DNA of 12,716 bases from Cylindrotheca closterium (taxonomy: Eukaryota; Bacillariophyta; Bacillariophyceae; Bacillariales; Bacillariaceae): positions 1-12,716 of the forward strand of contig CAKOGP040001949.1 of NCBI GenBank assembly GCA_933822405.4, given 5' to 3'. The position numbers and the translations under genes were made by a program. This document shows positions 6,680 through 12,716 of the stretch, in pieces (within the stretch, counting starts at the first letter, position 1; every line of letters begins with the position of its first letter). The notes beneath the pieces are model-generated. The model saw only the letters and a program-made list of their open reading frames with translations. It was not told where the DNA came from and did no database searches.

Positions 6680-9047
6680 TCCCGCCATTGGTACATAATG
6701 CGTTGGCGAGTTCTGTAGGCGTACAAGCTTCGTTCTTTGTGAGCGTATCGTCCTTTTGGGTGCAAATATAGCGCCAATCCACATGAGTCCCAGCAACCGC
6801 TGCATGAGAATCGCACGAACCCTTTCCATCCTGTGTCTCAGGGTGAATGTACTTGATAATCTTTGGGCCGCTTGATAGCTGATTGAGAAAGCAGATGGGG
6901 AAGATCAGTTCCTTACTGTGATAACAATTGGCATTGTCACTAGCCAATATAATTCTCTTGACAAAGTGGAACTGCACTGTGACAATTTTCATCATCGCTT
7001 CTAGCATCGACAACACACAGAGTCCGTCTTGTTTATTCCCGGTATCAAGAATTTGATCAAGTGGGAACATCATGGGAACTGCTTGGGCTGTGTTGCCATT
7101 GGCTTGACACGGCGCTTCAAAGTCATAATACTCTATGACACCGATATGCCAACTGTTACCTCGCTGTCCAAAGTCATTCATTTGGCTTGAACGCAACCTT
7201 TTTTCCAAGAACTTTTGCTTGAAGTCCATCGTAATTTTTACTGTAGTGCCGCGTTGTTTCCTCCTCAACACCTCCTCTTTGAGTTTAAGATCTACTTGCT
7301 GAATTGCTTTTTGTTGACTTTTCACTCGTACACGATGAGCTTGGTAGCGATGGAAGCAATCAAGCGAGTCTTCAATGTAGTCCAATGCATCTTCAATGCT
7401 GGCACTGTTTGCTGAGCTTCAATTTCCCTTCACTTCACCGGGAAGTATAACACACATGAAGTACTCAACAAACTTGCACGCGGGGCAATGTTCGATGCCT
7501 TTGATTTGAACACAGTTTGATGAGTTATTGCCTTCATAACTTTGTTGTTCCAATCTTAGGCCAATCTTAGGCCATAGTCAATGCTGTGGGAACAAATCTG
7601 ACGACACTGTGAGAAGGGATATAGATGCAGCATCTTGCACATTTCCCTTTGCTTTACTTACTACTGATCCTTCTTCATGGTGCCCATCATATTGGTACTT
7701 CAGAAAGTTTTGAAGGACTAACACGTATCGCTGCATTGCCTTCTGCTGAGTTGGGGCGACGACTTGCTCAATAATTGTTGTAAGCCCAGTCACTCGAACA
7801 TTCACCAAGATATCCTGGACATAGTCAATACAAGTGATACTTTTCTCAGCCTTTGATGTCAAATGCTTGACAAGGAGGTAGTGGGTTGTGCGTTGAGGTG
7901 GTTGACGCTCCTCGTTGAACTCAATTCCCTTGAGCTCTGCCCCCTTTCTTACGTAATCCATAAACATCACTTCCACTGGGTGTGTTCTTGTGAGTCTTGG
8001 GAATGTGATCGTTTCAGTCTTTCCGTTTTGTCTTAGTTCCTTGGTGCCCCAAGAAAGAGCTTGAGAAAACAAAAGAATGTGCTTCACCATCCGTGTGAGA
8101 GTTTCCGGGTCAATGCGTGCAACGGAACAGCGTTTCTTTTTTGGATCTTTGCTGCTTTCGATGGCTCTAGCCATGTCTTCGCATCCACGTTTTTGAGCAA
8201 CGCGGCAGAACCTTGGAGGGTCTAGATCACTAAAAACGTTGGCAAGCTCGCCCTTGGTTGCATTGTCTACAATGATTGCTCTCGCAATCCGATAGGCCAT
8301 GGTATGCTGCGGCATCTTTTTGACAAGAATAAAGAGCCCCTTGGCAAATCTCTACAAGATTGCGACTTTCTTCTTCTGATCTGCCGGCATGCCTTGCGAC
8401 TTGCTTAGTTTCACGTAGTGCCGGTCTTGTAGCCATTCCGCATTGCTTGGCAAGATAATCCTTGCACATTCTTCATAGATGCGATCCATGACACGCACAA
8501 GTTCATTGCACCCACGATCTGAATGCTTCATATCCTATCTGTTCAAGTGTGTTGCTTTCTTGACAAATTGTGGCACTGGGCATATGACGATAAGTGGACT
8601 GATCAAGACCAACAGCCTCAAAGAGCCGAGCTTCTTCAAACCCAGTCCAATCTTGTACAAGCTCTCCAGTTGCCAAACGTGTAGCGAGAGGAGTCTTCTC
8701 TTGAGCAGCGAGTTGTATCGGGCTCACTGTTTCTCCGTAATTGGATCTTTTTTTGCAGGAGTTTTGGTGACACAAGTACAGCAATCACTGCACTTCTTGC
8801 AAATTTGACAACGGGCGACAAGCCTTCGCTTCTTGTTACAGCTGCTACAAACTTCCTTACTAATTTTGTTTTGCTGCTTTATGTTTCCACATTTCTTCTT
8901 TTGTTTACCACAAGGACAGTGTCGCGTACAATACATTCCAAGCTTGACACAAAACTCAGTGTTCTTGGGGCATTTTGGGAATCTGCATGTATCACTACAC
9001 GGCTGTCTCTGAACAGCGACATCCCAATTGTCACTTGATGCTGACAT
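6636..9047 (-). pseudogene. DDE-type transposase with cysteine-rich N-terminus, disrupted
   Basis: The frame begins at ATG 9047, about 190 bp inside the right terminal repeat. Residues 17-92 hold 16 cysteines in two clusters (CSDTCRFPKCPKN; CQICKKCSDCCTC), a likely zinc-binding DNA-binding region. The frame shifts -1 at an A7 run (about 8749-8755), then returns near GGG at 8511-8513. It is cut by TAG 8352-8354, TGA 7578-7580 and TGA 7419-7421, all in one continuous frame. A CPAC-type knuckle precedes the catalytic region. Candidate RNase H-fold residues are D at 7224-7226 (ITMDFKQKF), D at 6936-6938 (ILASDNANCYHS), and E/D in HPETQDGKGSCDSH (about 6804-6845). SDNANCYHS and DGKGSCDSH recall the SDG-A-QYKN and GKG-CD motifs of a zinc-finger-associated DDE family in animals. 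The frame ends at 6636, but GTAAGG at 6667-6662 could be a splice donor. Cut-and-paste transposition is inferred. Confidence 0.7.
7550..7571. repeat. 11-bp tandem duplication inside the transposase gene
   Basis: CCAATCTTAGG occurs twice head to tail. Eleven is not a multiple of three, yet the flanking frames match with both copies present. Either the duplication is old or it compensates another indel nearby. Confidence 0.85.
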
Positions 9048-9233
9048 CTTGTCAAGGATTTGATTTCGGACAGTTCAAAGTGACAATCCAGAGGGCATGG
9101 ACCGTGGTCAGAAGGATTCCCTCCAGGGAGCCCGTTGTGTTTTTGTCTTTTACTTCGGTTTTCATGTGAGCGTTGAGTGTCGTGAATAAAGAGAATCAAA
9201 GATTTGGATATTTTATACCGCGGTATATATGTG
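9048..9233 (-). promoter_or_regulatory. Probable transposase promoter and 5' leader with TATA box and 14-bp palindrome
   Basis: On the minus strand TATAAAATA (9209-9217) lies about 160 bp upstream of the transposase ATG. It overlaps a perfect 14-bp palindrome, TATACCGCGGTATA (9214-9227). The palindrome sits at the point where the right terminal repeat loses similarity to the left one. The remainder is a plausible 5' leader. No other transposase promoter candidate was noticed. Confidence 0.5.
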
Positions 9234-9574
9234 TCACACATGCATTTTTCCATCCGACATGAGAGCGGCCAGACAGACCCAAAAATTATACACTGCCGCA
9301 TTTATTTGTTGCATCAACAATAAAACTGCATCATCGTCTCTTTGACTACAGTACCCGGTATATACACACAGCACAACAACACATGATAATTTCAGGTTAG
9401 CAATGAGACATCTGCGAAGATCAGGTAACACTAAAGGAGCAAGCTGAATGAGACAAAGAACGGCATAAGGAGCCTATAGTGTTCCTCGACACTGCTGGGA
9501 TGCTTCTGCTTGCACCCTGTGGATCTAACTACTTCCTTTGGCTATCCCGAGTGTTTTCACTATTGGATTTCTAT
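9234..9574 (-). repeat. Right terminal inverted repeat
   Basis: This is the reverse complement of the left repeat (1117-1464). Relative to the left copy it has lost CpG at several places, for example CCGATA to CCAATA, GTCCGG to GTCTGG and CTCGTG to CTCATG. Similarity may extend inward to about 9225. Confidence 0.95.
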
Positions 9575-10223
9575 CTACTAGCCTTTGTATCATTGGTATT
9601 TGCTGACTCCACTACGTTGGACATGGTGATTCTGCTGGGTGCAAGTGCTGATTTTACGCTGATATATCTGTTGGTGATGCTGTCAATTTTGGACAATCGC
9701 GACGCTCCCAGGAGACCTGATACCTCAGTTGAACTCATTATTCGTGTTATGAAGAGGCTTGGTACCATGTCTGGAGTTCTTATTGGCTGTGTACCAGCCG
9801 ATTGAACCATGTGGATTTGCGACATCAGACGCAATATAAGAGCAGTAACAATCAACCTCCTCTGAGATTTTATTGGATGTTATGGGGATCAAATGTGCAC
9901 AGTGTGGCCTAGTACGACTCATGAACAATCTGTGTCTCGATTTTTAGCTTCATTGAAGCCTTCCTTGGTGAATTGCTAGCACATTTTGGACATCGGAAAT
10001 TTTCGATTTCTGTCCAATGGAGCTGATGACGTTTTTGGGCTACAGTGACTTTCTAGAGCATAGTAGAGAAGTGCTCACCAGATAGGATGAAACCTAAGGA
10101 CCTAAACTAAAACATTTGTATGGGAATAATTTTAGTTTTATGCCTGGATAAGGTTTTGGATCATCAGTCTTCCGACAAAAAAGTACAAAATTGATCTGTT
10201 GAGCGGCGGACGGACCGTTAATT
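9575..10223. other. Right flank of the element, no supported gene
   Basis: About 650 bp. Open frames exist on both strands at 9571-9855 (minus) and through 9805 (plus), but they overlap each other, one starts inside the terminal repeat, and neither shows a recognisable domain. No tRNA or other RNA gene is apparent. Confidence 0.4.
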
Positions 10224-10250
10224 GATTAATGTTTCAGTTATTATTATTAT
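10224..10250 (+). repeat. 27-bp copy of the retrotransposon 3' end, with (TTA)n tail
   Basis: Starting GATTAATGT and ending in a TTATTATTATTAT run, this matches 1092-1118 with one C/T difference. Upstream sequences do not obviously match. It probably marks the 3' terminus of another, divergent or 5'-truncated copy of the same LINE family, inserted against the decayed ORF that begins at 10252 on the minus strand. Confidence 0.55.
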
Positions 10251-10251
10251 G

Positions 10252-10945
10252 AGTTGGCTCATACAGGTAATGAGTCAGAAAAGGGACCAAGCCCTTCAAG
10301 ACGTTACGAGCCAACTGTCCAAACTTCTTGCGACACACAAAGAAAGCTTGTTTCTTTTCTCCAATAGTGGTGTTCCTAATCATTGGTCCTTGTTAGGGCC
10401 ATTCTTTGTACTATGCTGGTGCACCTCCTTGAGCAGCCTTTTTGATGTGGCTGTTCTGATCTTCCAACAGTAGTTTCTGGTTTGGATGGAAGTGTCAAGG
10501 ACTGCCTTTGAATCATGGTTTGGGTAACGCACCTTGAAGGTGAGGTAGCTGGAGCTCTTTTTGCTCAGGGCAATTTCTGTGATGGTCATGACTGTCAAAA
10601 GAGAAGAGAAGAGCCATGTGCTTTCCTAATCTTAATGAACTGTCTATTCCTAGACTTTGATGTCACTCTGTTGGATATGGAGCAGTCTATAAAAAAGAAT
10701 GAGAGTTTGAACTCTCCAACAGTGTTCACAACCTCTTTTGTTTGTAGCTTTCCAAGATCTTGCTACTACTAGCTCCTGATTTTCAGCAGTCGTTACATGT
10801 ATGCCAAATTTTTCCACAAGGTCCTTGGAAATTTTTGTACACGACCTATTTGTTGTTCACTTCTAGCTAGGGTTTGGGTGGTGTGTAATAATCTAGCAGC
10901 AGAGGAGGTGAGGTAATCTGGGATGAAGTCATGTCGTTTGAGAAA
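10252..10945 (-). pseudogene. Strongly decayed element-type protein remnant
   Basis: Coding-like segments follow one another on the minus strand in shifting frames. They are FLKRHDFIPDYLTSSAARLL (from 10945), VNTVGEFKLSFFFIDCSISN (about 10725), TFKVRYPNHDSKAVLDTSIQ with KNGPNKDQ (to 10380), and MIRNTTIGEKKQAFFVCRKK with LARNVLKGLVPFLTHYLYEP (10382 to 10252). Several stops separate them. The last segment (short hydrophobic strand, then ARNVLKGLVPFL) resembles a motif I recall from N-terminal proteins of diatom retroelements, but the match is weak. It stops exactly at the 27-bp repeat, which probably cut it. Confidence 0.35.
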
Positions 10946-11219
10946 CTACCACAATCTACCATTCAAAAACAAAACAATTGTCCAAGAGAGAGGTAAGATT
11001 TTGTGATCAATCAAATTCACATTTTTAAGTTGTGCACCAGTGTTGAGTTGAGGAGCACTACCAAAACACATTTGCTGACACATTCCTTACCTATGAAAAT
11101 ATCTACTACTTCTAGAAAACTCCAAGTATAGCCCTCACATTTGCTTTACTGTCAAATTAGAGTGCTGGTTCACCCAAACAGCGAAATCAGGGTTATACTG
11201 TGCACTTGTCTGCCAATTC
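10946..11219. other. Intergenic stretch 3' of the glycosyltransferase
   Basis: About 270 bp of mixed sequence with no convincing frame. It presumably contains the glycosyltransferase 3' end signals, but no clear polyadenylation motif is decisive. Confidence 0.3.
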
Positions 11220-12356
11220 TCATGCATCATCCTGACTCTTTGTCAGTCCTGTCATTTCACCATAGATGAGATTGCGACACAAAATTGACTGTTCGGCACT
11301 TCTTGTTTTGTCGACCTTCTTTCCAAAAGCTTGCCTGCCGTTTAAGTGACAGATATGGGTCTCTCCGTCGTCGCGACGGCCATAGATCTGCTGCCCCATA
11401 TAAGTGCAGTTATATCTTGACTTCCAAGAAATAAGGTTTTCCATCGACCTTCGGTAATGCTTGAAATTGCTCAGCAAATACCTGTAGTACCTCTTCGTTG
11501 TTAGGTGGTTGTTGTCACTAAAAAAATTTGTCCAAAAGAAACTCAATCCATTAAAATCTTCCTTAGGAAAATCCGACATGTTCTTGTAAGATTTGCAATG
11601 GCTACCAGTCGTAGAAACCTTGTTGTTGTACCGAAAGCGAACGTTGAACAATACATCAGGGTGCTCGCGCATAGTTTTAAGCAATCTCCAATGATCAACC
11701 TCTCTGCAGAATGGCAAATCATGTTGAATTATGTACAAGAACTCTGTCTCAATATTGTTTTCGAGCGCAAACTTGACGCAGCCGGCAAGAAATCGATGAT
11801 CCTCCATCGGAACAACTTGAACATTCGTGAAGGGCGCAAAATTATGCTCTCGGACGTTTTGGATGTAATTTGTCCGTCGCTCCCAATTATTTTCATTAAA
11901 CTCCTTAGGTCGTAGACCATCAACAATGACGTAGATAGGGGTGTCGAACGGAATGCCTTTTAGAAACCGATGCAAGGAAAATATTGTATCTTCTAGCATA
12001 CCAATGTGTGGGTGTGTCGGAATTAAATTCGACGTGATCATTATTGACGCGTCCAACTTGTTCGTCAAGGCCTTGTTGCCAGAAAAAAGAGCTCCTCTCT
12101 CCTGTTCCGTTGTTCCGTCGCCCTTCTTGTCGTCATCGTTCTTTTTGCTACTAACATCGGCCAAAGAATGATTGTTGAATAAAGGGATTTGAGTAGATGA
12201 GGGTTGTGTTTGTCCACAAGCATTTGAATCATTTCCAAAGTTGTCGAGTGGAATTCTATTATGGCTCTTTAACATCAGCGACATTCCTAGAAACACTACC
12301 AGGACCATCGTGGTTTCCTTTACTGTTGCGGCCTTTCGCATATTAAACGGCTGCAT
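11220..12356 (-). CDS. Putative type II membrane glycosyltransferase (GT-A-like), intact
   Basis: A 378-residue uninterrupted frame. Residues 1-15 are short and basic; about 16-29 (TMVLVVFLGMSLML) form a signal anchor; about 30-100 is a low-complexity stem rich in N, S, D and K. The catalytic-looking region starts at about 104 with SIMITSNLIPTHPHI, followed by TIFSLHRFLKG, YVIVDGLRP (142-150), FLYIIQHDLPF (206-216), FNGLSFFWTNFFSDNNHLTT (268-287) and a C-terminal HICHLNGRQ. The IVDG and QHD motifs fit nucleotide-sugar binding in a GT-A fold, and the topology fits a Golgi luminal enzyme. NHS (62-64) and NCT (316-318) are possible N-glycosylation sites. I know this layout from algal proteins of unassigned donor and acceptor; the sugar cannot be told. 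The first ATG was taken as start, since it precedes the anchor by a normal distance. It ends in TGA. Confidence 0.75.
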   Translation of the reverse strand: MQPFNMRKAATVKETTMVLVVFLGMSLMLKSHNRIPLDNFGNDSNACGQTQPSSTQIPLFNNHSLADVSSKKNDDDKKGDGTTEQERGALFSGNKALTNKLDASIMITSNLIPTHPHIGMLEDTIFSLHRFLKGIPFDTPIYVIVDGLRPKEFNENNWERRTNYIQNVREHNFAPFTNVQVVPMEDHRFLAGCVKFALENNIETEFLYIIQHDLPFCREVDHWRLLKTMREHPDVLFNVRFRYNNKVSTTGSHCKSYKNMSDFPKEDFNGLSFFWTNFFSDNNHLTTKRYYRYLLSNFKHYRRSMENLISWKSRYNCTYMGQQIYGRRDDGETHICHLNGRQAFGKKVDKTRSAEQSILCRNLIYGEMTGLTKSQDDA

Positions 12357-12716
12357 TTGCTGATTCGATTTAAACCAGCTCTCTTGAGGGAGGGAAAATC
12401 GGTATAGAACACTCTATCTTAGATAGCCTACTGCCGTCCTCCGTGTGTGTGTTCGTTAGATTGAGTAGCGAGGTACGAGAGATTCAGGACGAAAACGAGT
12501 ACAATGACAAACTTGGGGATTTTACAAGATGTGTGCGAATCTCTAGGTTAAACTATATGTACGAATGACGGACACTCTCTGGTCCAATTTTAACGGTCCC
12601 CTCAAGGTGATACTGATGTATCAGAGAACCTTGTACTCCGAATTGGGCTAATATCAACCGTACCCCCTCTTGGGAGGACGTATCATCCAATACTGTCCAA
12701 GACTGACAATATCCGG
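12357..12716 (-). promoter_or_regulatory. Upstream region of the glycosyltransferase gene
   Basis: 360 bp without a supported ORF. Near the gene, the coding strand is pyrimidine-rich (CCCTCCCTC, about 12389-12397). A CTATCTTAGATAG hairpin lies at 12414-12426. A promoter is expected here by position only. Confidence 0.35.
12603..12633. other. Two-tier inverted repeat (possible cruciform)
   Basis: CAAGG/CCTTG (12603-12607 with 12629-12633) enclose TGATAC-TGAT-GTATCA (12608-12623), which forms a 6-bp stem with a 4-base loop. Intergenic; no family recognised. Confidence 0.4.

Larger units (their letters stand above)
1117..9574. mobile_element. 8.46-kb DNA transposon-like element with long inverted termini and several genes
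   Basis: The boundaries are set by two inverted repeats of about 345 bp whose similarity stops abruptly at 1117 on the left and 9574 on the right. Between them lie a DDE-type transposase gene with a cysteine-rich N-terminus, three further multi-hundred-residue gene remnants (A, B, C), a small fragment D, a HARBI1-like fragment and two 31-bp repeat arrays. The transposase begins just inside the right terminal repeat and gene A ends just inside the left one, as expected of a self-contained unit. All coding frames are interrupted, so the copy looks inactive. The outermost bases read AGAAATCC inward on both sides. No target-site duplication longer than 2 bp (AT or TA, ambiguous) can be made out. 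The HARBI1-like fragment may be a nested insertion. Superfamily is not assigned. Confidence 0.75.

Noticed and set aside
4474..7580. Stop-codon reassignment or readthrough of TGA to explain continuous frames.
   Set aside because: The intact glycosyltransferase ends in TGA, TAG also interrupts the frames, and one-base frameshifts are present too. CGA to TGA decay is simpler.
6636..9047. Naming the transposase as KDZ (Kyakuja/Dileera/Zisupton).
   Set aside because: The N-terminal cysteine clusters are suggestive, but the expected KDZ catalytic motifs are not seen and the GKG-CD motif points elsewhere.
9479..9805. 108-codon + strand frame beginning in the right terminal repeat and running into the flank, and an opposing 94-codon frame.
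   Set aside because: Neither has a recognisable domain, they overlap each other, and the start inside the repeat is accidental. A weak possibility of a decayed gene remains.
1092..10250. The 27-bp direct repeat as a giant target-site duplication of the whole block.
   Set aside because: It is far longer than DNA-transposon duplications, the right copy lies about 650 bp beyond the terminal repeat, and it ends in a LINE-like TTA tail.
11505..11915. 136-codon + strand frame opposite the glycosyltransferase.
   Set aside because: It is the antisense shadow of an intact, domain-like minus-strand gene.

Overview
The window looks like transposon-rich nuclear DNA of a stramenopile alga, most likely a diatom. 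The reasons are short introns, retroelement protein remains of a type I associate with diatom genomes, a HARBI1/PIF-like N-terminal domain of a diatom style, and one intact type II Golgi-style glycosyltransferase. No prokaryotic layout is visible. The organism call rests on remembered protein style, not on a search.

Layout. Bases 2-1118 are the 3' end of a non-LTR retrotransposon on the + strand: a broken C-terminal reverse-transcriptase-protein region with a C-x2-C-x7-H-x3-C knuckle, an untranslated tail and a short (TTA)n end. Immediately after it lies an element of about 8.46 kb (1117-9574), bounded by long inverted repeats (1117-1464 and 9234-9574) that match almost base for base. Inside it, from right to left, are: a minus-strand cysteine-rich plus DDE-type transposase gene (9047 to about 6636); a small + strand coding remnant D (6387-6679); a first 31-bp-period repeat array (6248-6365); a minus-strand HARBI1/PIF-like N-terminal fragment with a 63-bp intron (6249-5678); a gene-free stretch; a second, related 31-bp array (5024-5131); minus-strand gene C (about 4911-3760); + strand gene B with a 108-residue tandem duplication (2718-3722); and minus-strand gene A (2398-1623). 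Genes A, B, C and D are not recognised.

Every protein gene in the element is damaged by in-frame stops and/or single-base frameshifts, so this copy is probably a dead relic. Most internal stops are TGA where CGA would restore arginine. Most mismatches between the two terminal repeats are CpG to TpG/CpA changes. Both point to decay by cytosine-methylation-driven deamination. N-terminal domains of genes C and D appear homologous and lie on opposite strands, each next to a 31-bp array.

Right of the element, 9575-10223 holds nothing I can support. A 27-bp copy of the left retrotransposon's 3' end sits at 10224-10250, followed by a badly decayed minus-strand element-type ORF (10252-10945). The only intact gene is the minus-strand glycosyltransferase at 11220-12356; the remaining right edge is its presumed upstream region.
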